Assembly (NCBI GenBank): GCA_002405165.1 | Contig: DHLF01000004.1 | Span: 296,751 to 355,335, forward strand | DNA: 58,585 nt | Reading direction: 5' to 3' | DNA from: Christensenella sp. UBA4675 | GTDB taxonomy: Bacteria; Bacillota; Clostridia; Christensenellales; Borkfalkiaceae | Shown: in pieces, positions 17,020 through 26,769 of the stretch | Layout: each line of letters starts with the position of its first letter | How positions within the stretch are numbered: the stretch's first letter is position 1 | The notes under the pieces: generated by a model | Told to the model about the DNA's origin: nothing | Seen by the model: the letters and a program-made list of their open reading frames with translations, nothing else | Databases searched by the model: none | Made by a program: the position numbers and the translations under genes

Positions 17020-17640
17020 CTAAACGGTTTTACTTTTAACTTTCATAATTCTTATAACGCTTGCCCTTTCGTTTTCGTCGAGCTTACTCTTGATATATTT
17101 AATGGTTTCTTCCAGTTGCGGAATCATAACGTATTCTAGCGCGTTTACTCTTCTTTTATTTCTCTCTATTTCGTAAGACAAAACTCTAACCTTTTTTTCA
17201 ACGCACGCAAGTTCTACCATTTTAGGAAGAAGGTCGCTAGCCTTTTTAACGCTATCGTCCGCTTCCGACGTAATTTCCCCGTAAGCGTACGGAAGTTTTT
17301 TTTGACCGACGCCTTTTACCGTAACTTCGGGAACTTCTACACCCATAACGGTTGCAACGTCGCACAAAGCCGAAACGGAAAACGCAGGCATTAAAAACGC
17401 CCTTTCCATAGTGGCGTCGCTCTCTAACGCGCTTGCTAAGGCAAAACTTTTAAACAAGTCCGCAACGTCTTTTTCTATGCTTTCCCTTAACGTTTTGGCT
17501 TGCTTTATTATTACGGTAAATCTTCTAATCATTTCGTCCGATTTATCCTTTAAAAGCTTATGTCCCCTTACCGCGGTAGAAAGCCTTGTTTTGAGTTTTT
17601 TCAACTCCATTCTAGTGGGGTTGACGTTTAATCTCGTCAT
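17020..17640 (-). CDS. ntpD: V-type ATPase subunit D (central rotor stalk)
   Basis: 206 aa. Long antiparallel coiled coil typical of subunit D: N-terminal NPTRMELKKLKTRLSTAVRGHKLLKDK and the C-terminal RRVNALEYVMIPQLEETI helix. It forms the rotating shaft in the A3B3 head. Its ATG overlaps the end of the B subunit gene (ATG at 17640, B stop from 17637) with GGAG in front, so translation is coupled. Last gene of the operon. Confidence 0.95.
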   Translation of the reverse strand: MTRLNVNPTRMELKKLKTRLSTAVRGHKLLKDKSDEMIRRFTVIIKQAKTLRESIEKDVADLFKSFALASALESDATMERAFLMPAFSVSALCDVATVMGVEVPEVTVKGVGQKKLPYAYGEITSEADDSVKKASDLLPKMVELACVEKKVRVLSYEIERNKRRVNALEYVMIPQLEETIKYIKSKLDENERASVIRIMKVKSKTV

Positions 17641-19010
17641 TTATTTTCTCCGTAATACTTATCAAGATACTTTTCTTTAATACGTTTTAATTCGCTTCTG
17701 GGAAGCATTCTCAAAAGTTTCCAACCGATATCCAAAGTTTGCTCTATGCTCCTATCGGTAGTAAAACCTTGATTTATATATTCTCTTTCAAAAGCTTCTG
17801 CAAAAACGGCGTAGAGTTTATCGGTTTCGCTTAACGCGCTTTCGCCTAGTATTGCCGATAATTCTTTACACTCTTTTCCTCTAGCGTAGCAAGAGAAAAG
17901 TTGATTCATAGTGTCGGCGTGGTCTTCTCTCGTTTTACCGTCGCCTATACCTTTATCTTTTAAACGAGAAAGGGACGGAAGTACGTCTATAGGCGGATTA
18001 ACGCCCTTTTTGTACAATTCCCTAGATAGAATAATTTGCCCTTCCGTAATGTAACCCGTAAGGTCGGGGATAGGGTGAGTTTTATCGTCTTCCGGCATTG
18101 TAAGAATAGGAATTTGCGTGATTGAACCGTTACAATTTCTTATTCTGCCCGCTCTTTCGTAAAGCGAAGCTAAATCGGTATATAAATATCCGGGGTATCC
18201 CCTTCTTCCCGGAACTTCACGCCTTGCCGCGCTTACTTCTCTTAAAGCTTCGGCGTAGTTGGTAATATCGGTTAAAATTACTAAAACGTGCATACCGCAT
18301 TCGAATGCAAGATATTCCGCGCAAGTTAAAGCCATACGGGGAGTTGCAATTCTCTCTATTGCGGGGTCGCCTGCTAGGTTTGTAAATAAAACCGTTCTTT
18401 CCAACGCTCCCGTAGATTTAAAATCTTCTATAAAGTATTGCGCTTCTTCAAAGGTGATACCTATCGCCCCGAAAACGACCGCAAATTCCGAATTATTGTT
18501 TAAAACTTTGGCTTGTCTTGCAATTTGCGCCGCTAGTTGCGCGTGCGGAAGTCCGCTCATAGAAAATACAGGTAATTTTTGTCCCCTAACCAAAGTATTT
18601 AGTCCGTCTATTGCGGAAATTCCCGTTTGGATAAATTCGTTAGGATAATCTCTACCTGCGGGATTTATAGGTTCGCCGTTGATATTCATTTTTTTAACGG
18701 GGATAATTTCGGGACCGCCGTCCTTAGGATTACCCATACCGTCGAAAACCCTACCTAACATATCTTTGGATACGTTAAGGCTTAAACCGCGACCTAAAAA
18801 TCTTGCTTTTGCTTCCGAAATTTTTAGTCCTTGCGAGTTATCGAATAACTGAACGACAGCCTTGTCGTTATTTACTTCTAAAACTTTTCCTTTTCTTATT
18901 ACGTCGCCGTCTACAATTTCCACAAGTTCGTCGTAAGTTGCGCCTTGTACGTTTTCTACGACCATTAAAGGTCCTACGACTTCCGTTATCGTTTTATATT
19001 CTTTAAGCAT
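17637..19010 (-). CDS. ntpB: V-type ATPase subunit B (non-catalytic)
   Basis: About 457 aa. Regulatory nucleotide-site subunit: no canonical Walker A, but the typical SGLPHAQLAAQIARQ, RRGYPGYLYTDLASLYERAG and arginine-containing blocks are present. Alternates with subunit A in the hexameric head. The ATG at 19010 overlaps the last codons of ntpA and sits 9 nt after GGAG; a GTG two codons earlier is possible but too close to that site. Confidence 0.96.
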   Translation of the reverse strand: MLKEYKTITEVVGPLMVVENVQGATYDELVEIVDGDVIRKGKVLEVNNDKAVVQLFDNSQGLKISEAKARFLGRGLSLNVSKDMLGRVFDGMGNPKDGGPEIIPVKKMNINGEPINPAGRDYPNEFIQTGISAIDGLNTLVRGQKLPVFSMSGLPHAQLAAQIARQAKVLNNNSEFAVVFGAIGITFEEAQYFIEDFKSTGALERTVLFTNLAGDPAIERIATPRMALTCAEYLAFECGMHVLVILTDITNYAEALREVSAARREVPGRRGYPGYLYTDLASLYERAGRIRNCNGSITQIPILTMPEDDKTHPIPDLTGYITEGQIILSRELYKKGVNPPIDVLPSLSRLKDKGIGDGKTREDHADTMNQLFSCYARGKECKELSAILGESALSETDKLYAVFAEAFEREYINQGFTTDRSIEQTLDIGWKLLRMLPRSELKRIKEKYLDKYYGENK

Positions 19011-20769
19011 CTTCACTTTCTCCGTCGATTAAAGCGTTTATTTCGGAAACGATTTCCTTTAAAATTTGCTCGAATTTATCTTTTTCGCTTTCTTCTATAT
19101 ATTTAGCCCTACCTATTTTTTCTTTTACGGGGAGCGCTAAAATATCGTCTAATTTAACGAACGCCTTTAAAGCTCTTTGCGAATTTTCGTAAAAAGAATA
19201 AATTATTTTAAGCATTAAATTTTGTTTTTCAAGCGAAGTGTAAGTATCCGTTTCGTGGAAAGCGTTTTGGTGCAAATAGTCTTCCCTTATTATCTTCGCC
19301 GTTTCCATAATAAGTCTATCGGACGAAGACAACGCTTCTATTCCGACTAATCTTACTATTTCGTCCAACGCCGATTCTTCTTGCAAAATCTTCATAATAA
19401 AGTCTTTATTTTTGCAAAAATCTTCGCCTATATGTTCGTCCAAATACTTTTTTACGTTATCCGAGTATAAGGAATAACTGATTAACCAGTCTATTGCGGG
19501 GAAGTGTCTTTTATACGCAAGGCTTGCGCTTAACCCCCAGAATACTTTAACAATTCTAAGTGTTGCTTGCGCTACGGGTTCGGATAAATCTCCGCCTGCG
19601 GGGGAAACCGCGCCTATTGCCGAAACCGAGCCTTCTCTATCTTCCGAGCCGTTTATTTTTACTATACCCGCTCTCTCGTAATAACCTGCAAGTCTACTTG
19701 CAAGATACGCGGGATATCCTTCGTCGCCCGGCATTTCTTCCAAACGACCGCTCATCTCTCTTAAAGCTTCCGCCCAACGCGAAGTGGAATCCGCCATTAT
19801 CGCTACGTTATAGCCCATATCTCTATAATATTCGGCAATCGTAATTCCCGTATAAATAGAAGCTTCTCTCGCCGCAACGGGCATATCCGAAGTGTTTGCT
19901 ATAAGTACCGTTCTTTTCATAAGCGGTTCGCCCGTTTTGGGGTCTTTAAGTTCGGGAAATTCGTTTAAAACGTCCGTCATTTCGTTTCCGCGTTCTCCGC
20001 AACCGACGTAAACAATAATATCCGCGTCCGCCCACTTTGCAAGTTGGTGCTGGACTACCGTTTTTCCGCTTCCGAAAGGACCGGGGACAGCCGCAACTCC
20101 GCCACGAGCTATCGGGAAAAGCGTATCAATAACTCTTTGTCCCGTAACCATAGGTCTTGTGGGGATGAGTTTTTGTTTATAAGGTCTACCCTTACGAACG
20201 GGCCATTTTTGAAGCATACTTACGTTTACTTGCTTTTTACCGTCGTAAATTACGGCAACCGTTTGCTCTATATTAAATTCGCCTTCGTAAATTTTTTCTA
20301 CCGTACCGCTAACGCCGTTCGGAACCATTATTTTATGAACGACTATACTCGTTTCTTGAACCGTACCCAAAACGTCGCCTGCGACTACTTTATCGCCTAC
20401 TTTGACTGTCGGCGTAAAAGCCCACTTCTTTTCGTGGTCGAGATTAGTTACGTTTACTCCCCTTGTAATTCTACTGCCGTATTGATAATATATAGTTTCG
20501 AGCGGTCTTTGAATACCGTCGAAAATACCCGTTAAAAGTCCGGGGGCAAGTTCTACCGAAAGTTGTTCTCCCGTAGAATATACGACTTCTCCCGCGCCTA
20601 AACCTGCGGTTTCTTCGTATACTTGAATGGAGGCTTTATCTCCCCTTAGTTCTATTATTTCTCCGATTAACCCTTTATCCGAAACCCTTACAACGTCAAA
20701 CATTTTGCTATCGCCCATATTTTCGGCAACGATAAGCGGTCCGGACACTTTTACGGTTCTTCCTGCCAT
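19003..20769 (-). CDS. ntpA: V-type ATPase catalytic subunit A
   Basis: 588 aa, family length including the non-homologous insert that distinguishes subunit A from F-type beta. Walker A GPFGSGKTV at 230-238, GERGNEM and the SRWAEALREMSGRLEEMPGD block. Hydrolyses or makes ATP coupled to ion flow. Strong AAGGAG. Seventh gene of the ATPase operon. Confidence 0.97.
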   Translation of the reverse strand: MAGRTVKVSGPLIVAENMGDSKMFDVVRVSDKGLIGEIIELRGDKASIQVYEETAGLGAGEVVYSTGEQLSVELAPGLLTGIFDGIQRPLETIYYQYGSRITRGVNVTNLDHEKKWAFTPTVKVGDKVVAGDVLGTVQETSIVVHKIMVPNGVSGTVEKIYEGEFNIEQTVAVIYDGKKQVNVSMLQKWPVRKGRPYKQKLIPTRPMVTGQRVIDTLFPIARGGVAAVPGPFGSGKTVVQHQLAKWADADIIVYVGCGERGNEMTDVLNEFPELKDPKTGEPLMKRTVLIANTSDMPVAAREASIYTGITIAEYYRDMGYNVAIMADSTSRWAEALREMSGRLEEMPGDEGYPAYLASRLAGYYERAGIVKINGSEDREGSVSAIGAVSPAGGDLSEPVAQATLRIVKVFWGLSASLAYKRHFPAIDWLISYSLYSDNVKKYLDEHIGEDFCKNKDFIMKILQEESALDEIVRLVGIEALSSSDRLIMETAKIIREDYLHQNAFHETDTYTSLEKQNLMLKIIYSFYENSQRALKAFVKLDDILALPVKEKIGRAKYIEESEKDKFEQILKEIVSEINALIDGESEDA

Positions 20770-20783
20770 TGTTTTCTCCTTAA

Positions 20784-21101
20784 CTAATTATTAAATAAAA
20801 TATCTACGCCCAACGCTTTATTCATAGCGATTTTAAGCGATTCTATACCGTAACCCGTATCCCCGTTTTTAGAAGGAATTATTAAAACTACGGGATAAGG
20901 TTTTTCGTCAAAAATTTTCAACAAATCTTTTATATCTTCGGCAAACTGTTCCGTTACGAAAATAACGGAATAGTCGTTTGCGATTTTTTTCAACTGCTTT
21001 TCGCAATTTTTTCCGCTTTCGACCTTAAAAGTATCGACTCCCACGGCTTTAAAAACGGTTATGCTGTCGCCGTCGCCGATTATTGCAATTTTTCCGTCCA
21101 T
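20784..21101 (-). CDS. ntpG: V-type ATPase subunit F (rotor stalk)
   Basis: 105 aa. Small Rossmann-like subunit F: KIAIIGDGDSITVFKAVGVD at the N-terminus and the IFVTEQFAEDI segment are typical. It binds subunit D on the rotor. Starts 1 nt after the C subunit stop with AAGGTG upstream, so coupled. Called NtpG in Enterococcus hirae and AtpF in archaeal nomenclature. Confidence 0.93.
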   Translation of the reverse strand: MDGKIAIIGDGDSITVFKAVGVDTFKVESGKNCEKQLKKIANDYSVIFVTEQFAEDIKDLLKIFDEKPYPVVLIIPSKNGDTGYGIESLKIAMNKALGVDILFNN

Positions 21102-21102
21102 A

Positions 21103-22029
21103 CTACACCTTTATAAGCCTTTGTTTTATTTTTTCTTCGTCGAGTCCCGCAAGTTTAGACGAAAATAAAATTTTAACGTTTTTATTTTCGGTTTTTCTTT
21201 GAAGAACGTACCAACAAAACGGCTCGTAGCTAGACAAAGAATATCTTTTATCCGAAAATATTTTTAAGTTTTCTATTTCGGCTTGTTTTTCCGCTAACGC
21301 GTATCCTTTATTTAAAGCTAGCGTCGCTATATCCTTTAAATCTTCTAACAAGCTGGTTCTATCTTCAACGGATTTCGTTTCGTCCGCCAAAAGTAAAAAC
21401 GCTTTTTCGGATAAATCGCCTTTTAAAAAATACTTTTTTTCTTCTTGAACGTCTTGCGTTTTTAACGTTTTTAAAACGTTTATTAAATCGGCTTGGCGTT
21501 TAATTATTTGCCTTAAAGGTTTTCTTTTAACTTTACTTAAAAGCTCTAAATAATAATACTTTAAAACCACGTTACCTATTAAACTTCCCGTGATTTCTTT
21601 TTGCGATTTTATCTCTTTTACGCAAATGCTCATATAGGAATTTAACTTGCCGTTTTTATAATCGTTTTTTAATTTTTCTACACTGTATACCCCTTGACCA
21701 GAAAATAAATTTTGTTCGCTAAACCCGCCTATATCGCTTTTAACGATAGTTTTTAAATTTTCGTAATCGTTTTTTAAAAGGAAAAACGCTTTTTCGCTAA
21801 TACTTGGCGCAAACTCTTGAATAAAATCGTTTATGGCCTTTTCGTCGTGGTCGACAAGGCTTTTATAATCGGTTTCGCCGTCTAGATTCACGCCTTGTCC
21901 GTAAGGCAAATCGCATAACTGTTTTAATGCGTCTTTAACGGGCAAGCCCAAAAGATAATCGAATTTTTCTTTTATTAAATACGTTTCTTTTACGGCTATT
22001 ATCCCGTTTACGTAGTCGTAATTATTCAT
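21103..22029 (-). CDS. ntpC: V-type ATPase subunit C (rotor adaptor)
   Basis: About 308 aa, mostly helical, similar in plan to the funnel-shaped subunit C/d that joins the central stalk to the membrane ring (NNYDYVNGIIAVKE at the N-terminus; LEDLKDIATLALNKGY; YEPFCWYVLQRKTE near the C-terminus). The ATG at 22029 follows GGAGAG; the longer frame starts at a TTG that overlaps this site. Position between E and F genes supports the call. Confidence 0.92.
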   Translation of the reverse strand: MNNYDYVNGIIAVKETYLIKEKFDYLLGLPVKDALKQLCDLPYGQGVNLDGETDYKSLVDHDEKAINDFIQEFAPSISEKAFFLLKNDYENLKTIVKSDIGGFSEQNLFSGQGVYSVEKLKNDYKNGKLNSYMSICVKEIKSQKEITGSLIGNVVLKYYYLELLSKVKRKPLRQIIKRQADLINVLKTLKTQDVQEEKKYFLKGDLSEKAFLLLADETKSVEDRTSLLEDLKDIATLALNKGYALAEKQAEIENLKIFSDKRYSLSSYEPFCWYVLQRKTENKNVKILFSSKLAGLDEEKIKQRLIKV

Positions 22030-22066
22030 TATACTCTCCAACGAATATCGCTATAAGCGCAAAAAT

Positions 22067-22642
22067 TTAATCTTCTTTAAAAAGCCTTTCGGCAATTTCG
22101 CCCGAATAAAGCTCTTTATCTTCTTCTAACATTCCCCTTATAGACAAAACGGTATCGGATATTTTACCCGATAAAATTATTTCGTCCGCATTTTCGGCAG
22201 GGGTATCGGATAAAACTAGATTTTTTTCGGCGAAAAACTTTTCATTTTTTACTTCTCTGAAAAAAGCAAGGTTTTGCCCGACAAATATTTTATCCCCGTT
22301 TTGAGAATATTTTTCCGCTTGATTTACAAATATTTTATAAAGCTCGTCGCAAGAACTTTTCATAACTAATTCGTACGCAAGTTTATACACGTCGTTTAAC
22401 ACGTCGTGCTTAGCTTGAAGTTCCAACTTATTTGCCTCTAATCTTGTTTGAGCGTCCTTTTTTTCGGCAATTTCCCTGCACAAAGCCAGCGTTTTTTGCT
22501 TTTCGGCGGAAAAGTAGTCTTTTGCCTGCCTTTCGGTTTCGATAACTTTTTCTTTCGCCTTGTTTTTGGCGTTTAAAATAATATTATCCGCCTCTGTTTG
22601 AGCGTCTTGCGCTATTTTGTTTATAATATCCTTTTTACTCAT
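22067..22642 (-). CDS. ntpE: V-type ATPase subunit E (peripheral stalk)
   Basis: 191 aa. The first 110 residues form a charged coiled coil (ADNIILNAKNKAKEKVIETE) and the rest the globular C-terminal head that grips the A3B3 ring. It pairs with the coiled-coil H/G-type subunit encoded at the start of the operon. The ATG follows the K subunit stop by 1 nt without a separate Shine-Dalgarno, implying coupled translation. Confidence 0.92.
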   Translation of the reverse strand: MSKKDIINKIAQDAQTEADNIILNAKNKAKEKVIETERQAKDYFSAEKQKTLALCREIAEKKDAQTRLEANKLELQAKHDVLNDVYKLAYELVMKSSCDELYKIFVNQAEKYSQNGDKIFVGQNLAFFREVKNEKFFAEKNLVLSDTPAENADEIILSGKISDTVLSIRGMLEEDKELYSGEIAERLFKED

Positions 22643-22643
22643 A

Positions 22644-23075
22644 TTAAATAATCATTATAGATATTACCAAAGATAATATTGCGTAGAATTCTATCATTGC
22701 GGGGAAAAGTAATAACTTACCCGACAAGCTGTCTTCTTTGGCAACGGTGTAAATACAGCTAACCGAACATTTACCTTGGAATATTGCGGATACGAAACCT
22801 ACGATGGTTAAGGGAAGACAACAACCTAGTAATCTCCAACCTTCCGCAACCGTTAAAGCTCCGATAGAACCCGAAGCTATAACTCCTAAAACGAAACCGT
22901 AAATACCTTGCGTTGCGGGAAGCAAAACAAGTAGCATTACTTTACCGAATAGCTTTGGCTTTTCGCCTAAAACGCCTGCCGCGGCAGAACCCGTTTTGAA
23001 AAGTCCTATACAAGAACCTACTCCGCAAAGAATTACGCAAAGCGCAAGTCCCGTTACACCTATAAAATTTCCCAT
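22644..23075 (-). CDS. ntpK: V-type ATPase subunit K (membrane rotor proteolipid), Na+-type site
   Basis: 143 aa, two fused helical hairpins (four membrane segments) as in Enterococcus hirae NtpK. Only the second hairpin has an ion-binding carboxylate (Glu129 in PAMIEFYAIL); the first has Gln56 in PATQGIYGF. Leu52, Thr55, Gln56, Gln100 and Glu129 align by spacing with the five Na+ ligands of E. hirae NtpK (L61, T64, Q65, Q110, E139), so Na+ translocation is predicted. GGAGG precedes the ATG. Confidence 0.95.
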   Translation of the reverse strand: MGNFIGVTGLALCVILCGVGSCIGLFKTGSAAAGVLGEKPKLFGKVMLLVLLPATQGIYGFVLGVIASGSIGALTVAEGWRLLGCCLPLTIVGFVSAIFQGKCSVSCIYTVAKEDSLSGKLLLFPAMIEFYAILSLVISIMII

Positions 23076-23094
23076 TTTTATTTCCTCCGATAAT

Positions 23095-25014
23095 TTATTT
23101 TATTTGCACAGAATATATTCTGTTATACCCTAAGGGTTTAAACAATTCTCCTTCACCTTCGAAAAATCTTGAAAAGAATTCGACGTATTGCAAACGAGAA
23201 TCGTGAATATACGCCCCGAGAAGTCCCATCGCTAAATTAAACGCGTGTCCTATTAAAAACAATAATACCGCGCCTATTATCCAAACGAAATTTCCCGACG
23301 CCGAAAAGTATTTTATAAAGTCTACCGAATATCCGCTTACAAGTCCGCCGAGTATTACGCCCGAAAGCATCATACCGTATAAACGCGCGTAACTTAAAAT
23401 ATCCGATAAAAAGTTTATTACGCCGTATACCGCGCTAAAACCTTTTGTGAGTTTTCCGAAAAACTTTTCTTTTCTACCCGCAAACAGCACCGCTATCGCA
23501 AGTGATATTATTAAAACGTAAACGCAAGGTTTAACTAAAAATTTAGCTTTAAAATAATCGGTTTCGGCAATTATCAACATTCCTAGTCCGAACATAAATA
23601 TTCCCCAAACTATACCGTCTATTAAACCGTCTAAAACGTTTCCCCTACGCCACTCTTGAACGGCTTTGCAAATATAACCTACTACTAAATGCAACACGCC
23701 GAGTAACATAGATATAATTAAGTTTGCAGGAACTCTTATCCCCGCAAAAGACCAATACGCTTTTTGCGGGTCGGGCATTAACGCTTTATAAAACGGAAGC
23801 GCGAACCCGAAATAGGAATTAAACAATATTCCCCAAAGCATCGCGAATATTCCGCCGTAACCTATTACCCAAAAAAGTCTTGTAATTCCGTTATCTCTCT
23901 TGCCGTTTTTGTAATACATTACGAAAGCAAAAATTATCATTATCGCTCCGTAAGCAAAATCTGCGGTTATATAACCTAAAAACAGCGAAAAGAATATACT
24001 CATTACGGCGTTAGGGTCAAATTCCCTATAAGACGGGGGCGAATATAAGTTGGTTACGTTCTCGAAATTACGTACTACTTTATTATTCTTCATTAAAACG
24101 GGCGGATTGTCTTGTTCGGTAGGTTCGGAAAATTCCATATATAAATTTTCCTTTACGGATAAAACGCTCTCCACGTTTTTAATTTCATCCACGGGAACGT
24201 AGGCTTTTAAATAAAAAGTGCTGTCCGTATAAGACATTTTTTCGCCCGATTCGACTTTTTCGCCTACGAATAAAAGATAATCGTAAAATATTTTAAGTTC
24301 GTTTATTCTTGTCGAAAAGCTTTTCAGTCTTTCCTTTTGGCAAGAAATCTGTTCTTTTATTTTAGAAATATCGCTTTCTACGCCGTTTAAAACGTTTATA
24401 CCATTACCGCTGTCAAACGGACATAAACTAAAACCGTTAGCGGTTAAAATTTTATCCACTTCCCCTTCCGCGCTAGGCATTGCCACGGCTAAAATCGGCT
24501 GACGTTCAACGTTGGACGGGTATAGGCAAAAATCGGCAAACTTTACGCCGTTTAACCCTAAGTTTACGCTTTCGACTTTTTCCTTTTTTACGCAACCGAA
24601 AAAAGTTTTGAATTTTTTAAGCGAAAAGGACGAAAAATCCCTTTCGACTTTGCCGTAAACTTCGGCTTCCGACTTTTTTATCTCCGTTTTTTCAAGCAAA
24701 GAAATATTCTTTTTTAAGTTTTCTTCAAGCTCTAAAATCTCTTTGGATAACGCAAGCATTCCTTCTTGCTTATCTTTGTAAGATAAAAACTCCCCGTAAT
24801 TTACCGTTAGAAATTTGCTTTTTGCATACGGGGATAAAACGTTTATCGCTTTTTCGACTTCTTCTAGTCTTTCGTCTTTTAAAGCGGTTTGCTCTTCCCC
24901 TTGCTTAACCGATATTATTTCTACGGCGGAAGTTTTTTGCATTAAATCGAGAATTTCGTCCTTGTCGGATATCATTCCCACAAGGTCGAGCTTTTTCATA
25001 CGGGCTATTGCCAC
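23095..25014 (-). CDS. ntpI: V-type ATPase subunit I (membrane stator)
   Basis: 639 aa. Cytoplasmic N-terminal half with coiled-coil segments (to about 330) and a C-terminal membrane half with about seven helices, including SPPSYREFDPNAVMSIFFSLFLG region and the conserved arginine-bearing helix SYARLYGMMLSG that forms the ion channel with the K ring. The start is GTG at 25014 with GGGAGG upstream, giving MAIARMKKLDLVG, the usual N-terminus of the family; it overlaps the preceding gene by 10 nt. Confidence 0.95.
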   Translation of the reverse strand: MAIARMKKLDLVGMISDKDEILDLMQKTSAVEIISVKQGEEQTALKDERLEEVEKAINVLSPYAKSKFLTVNYGEFLSYKDKQEGMLALSKEILELEENLKKNISLLEKTEIKKSEAEVYGKVERDFSSFSLKKFKTFFGCVKKEKVESVNLGLNGVKFADFCLYPSNVERQPILAVAMPSAEGEVDKILTANGFSLCPFDSGNGINVLNGVESDISKIKEQISCQKERLKSFSTRINELKIFYDYLLFVGEKVESGEKMSYTDSTFYLKAYVPVDEIKNVESVLSVKENLYMEFSEPTEQDNPPVLMKNNKVVRNFENVTNLYSPPSYREFDPNAVMSIFFSLFLGYITADFAYGAIMIIFAFVMYYKNGKRDNGITRLFWVIGYGGIFAMLWGILFNSYFGFALPFYKALMPDPQKAYWSFAGIRVPANLIISMLLGVLHLVVGYICKAVQEWRRGNVLDGLIDGIVWGIFMFGLGMLIIAETDYFKAKFLVKPCVYVLIISLAIAVLFAGRKEKFFGKLTKGFSAVYGVINFLSDILSYARLYGMMLSGVILGGLVSGYSVDFIKYFSASGNFVWIIGAVLLFLIGHAFNLAMGLLGAYIHDSRLQYVEFFSRFFEGEGELFKPLGYNRIYSVQIK

Positions 25015-25319
25015 TTTTTAATCCTCCCGACTATTTCTTCCGCAAAACTATATTCCGAACTATGAAGTTGCTCTTTAAAATACTCCAAATCTTCCGTTTT
25101 TTCTTGAAGTAATTTTTTAGCGTCTTCGTCGGCTTTACCTTTTGCCATTTCTAAGCTGTCTTTTCTGTCTTTTTTAGAATTTTCAACCGCTTGGTTTAAA
25201 ATTTTTTCACATTCTTTATCGTTGTTTTCAATCATTTTCGACGCTAAATCCCTAGCTTTCGCTATCACGTCCCTTGCGGATTGTTCTGCAACTAAAATTT
25301 CATCAATCAAATCGGTCAT
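25005..25319 (-). CDS. ntpF: V-type ATPase peripheral stalk coiled-coil subunit (G/H type)
   Basis: 104 aa, nearly all heptad-like charged helix (ARDVIAKARDLASKMIENND, ENSKKDRKDSLEMAKGKADE) ending in a short tail. Position as first ATPase gene, directly before subunit I, fits NtpF/AhaH, the partner of subunit E in the peripheral stalk. CGGAG in the gap behind pyruvate kinase provides its ribosome binding site. Confidence 0.88.
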   Translation of the reverse strand: MTDLIDEILVAEQSARDVIAKARDLASKMIENNDKECEKILNQAVENSKKDRKDSLEMAKGKADEDAKKLLQEKTEDLEYFKEQLHSSEYSFAEEIVGRIKKWQ

Positions 25320-25331
25320 GTTATTCTCCGT

Positions 25332-26741
25332 TTAAACCGTTTCTATTTTAATTAAGTTAGTGTTTCCCGACTTATTCATTTGTCCGCCGGTTATTACGAA
25401 CAAATCGTTTTTCTTTAAATTAAAGTATTTTTTAGCAAGTTCTTTCGCGTGATAAAACAAAACTTCTACCGACGGATATTCTTCCGTTAAAACGGGCGTT
25501 ACCCCCCAAGACAGCGCAAGCCTTCTCCAAACTTTCTCGCTTACCGTTACCCCGATTATATCCGTAGGTGAACGGAAACGCGATACCATTCTTGCGGTCA
25601 TACCCGACAGCGAACAAACTACTACCGCTTTTGCGTGTATATCTATTGCCATTTGGCACGTTGCGTGCGATATTGCGTCCAACGTGTTTTTTATTGTAAA
25701 TTGATAAGATTTAAACCTTTTGTCATAGTGTATATTTTTTTCGGTTTCTTCGCAAATTTTAGACATCGTTTGCACCGTAAGCACGGGATATTTGCCCATT
25801 GCCGTTTCGCCCGATAACATTACCGCGCTGGTTCCGTCGTAAACGGCGTTGGCTACGTCCGATATTTCGGCTCTCGTGGGACGGGCGTTAGTAATCATCG
25901 ACTCCAACATTTCCGTTGCGGTAATAACTCTTTTTCCCAAAAGTCTACACTTAGTTATTAAAAGTTTTTGTACGGCGGGTAATTTTTCAAAGGGAATTTC
26001 TACCCCCATATCGCCCCTGCCTATCATAATTCCGCTACATTCCGAACATATTTCTTCTATGTTGTCTATACCGAAATTGTTTTCTATTTTGGCAATTATT
26101 TCTAAATCCGCTCCGCCATTAGAGTTAATAAAGTTTTTAACGTCTACTAAATCTTGTTTGCGCGAAACGAAAGAACATGCTATAAAATCTACTCCGTTTT
26201 TTATTCCGAATAAAATATCTGCTTTATCTTGCTCGCTTAAATAAACTTGTTTTAACATTTTATCGGGAAACGCAAGACTTTTTCTGTTGGAAATTACTCC
26301 CCCTACTTCAGTAACCGTTTCTATATCGTTACCGTTTATATTCGTTACCCTGAATTTAGATAAGCCGTTGTTTACTAATATTACGTCACCGACTTCTAAT
26401 TCTTTTGCAAGATTTTCGTAACTTACGGAAACTCTTTGTTCGTTACCCGTTATTTTATCGGTCGTAAATATAAATTTATCCCCTTCCTTTTTTTCAATGC
26501 TTCCGTTTTCAAAAAGTCCGAGCCTGAATTCAGGTCCTTTGGTGTCGAGCATTATGGCTATGGGCAATTTTAATTTTTCCCTAACCCTTTTTATCATATC
26601 TATTTTTTTTTGATGTTCTTCGTGCGACCCGTGCGAAAAATTTAAACGCGCTACGTTTAATCCCGCTAAACATAACTGTTCGAATATATCTTCTTTTTCG
26701 CTAGAAGGTCCTATCGTACATACAATTTTAGTTTTTCTCAT
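25332..26741 (-). CDS. pyk: Pyruvate kinase
   Basis: About 469 aa. Converts phosphoenolpyruvate and ADP to pyruvate and ATP. Conserved KIVCTIGPSS start, MLDTKGPEFR, the ENNFGIDNIEEI region, and the signature IGRGDMGVEIPFEK; MLSGETAMGKYP completes the site. It lacks the extra C-terminal PEP-utiliser domain of Bacillus enzymes. The ATG at 26741 follows TTGGAG. The V-ATPase operon begins 12 nt after its stop, so the genes are probably cotranscribed. Confidence 0.96.
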   Translation of the reverse strand: MRKTKIVCTIGPSSEKEDIFEQLCLAGLNVARLNFSHGSHEEHQKKIDMIKRVREKLKLPIAIMLDTKGPEFRLGLFENGSIEKKEGDKFIFTTDKITGNEQRVSVSYENLAKELEVGDVILVNNGLSKFRVTNINGNDIETVTEVGGVISNRKSLAFPDKMLKQVYLSEQDKADILFGIKNGVDFIACSFVSRKQDLVDVKNFINSNGGADLEIIAKIENNFGIDNIEEICSECSGIMIGRGDMGVEIPFEKLPAVQKLLITKCRLLGKRVITATEMLESMITNARPTRAEISDVANAVYDGTSAVMLSGETAMGKYPVLTVQTMSKICEETEKNIHYDKRFKSYQFTIKNTLDAISHATCQMAIDIHAKAVVVCSLSGMTARMVSRFRSPTDIIGVTVSEKVWRRLALSWGVTPVLTEEYPSVEVLFYHAKELAKKYFNLKKNDLFVITGGQMNKSGNTNLIKIETV

Positions 26742-26769
26742 ATTATCTCCAAATAACTTCAAGACTACA

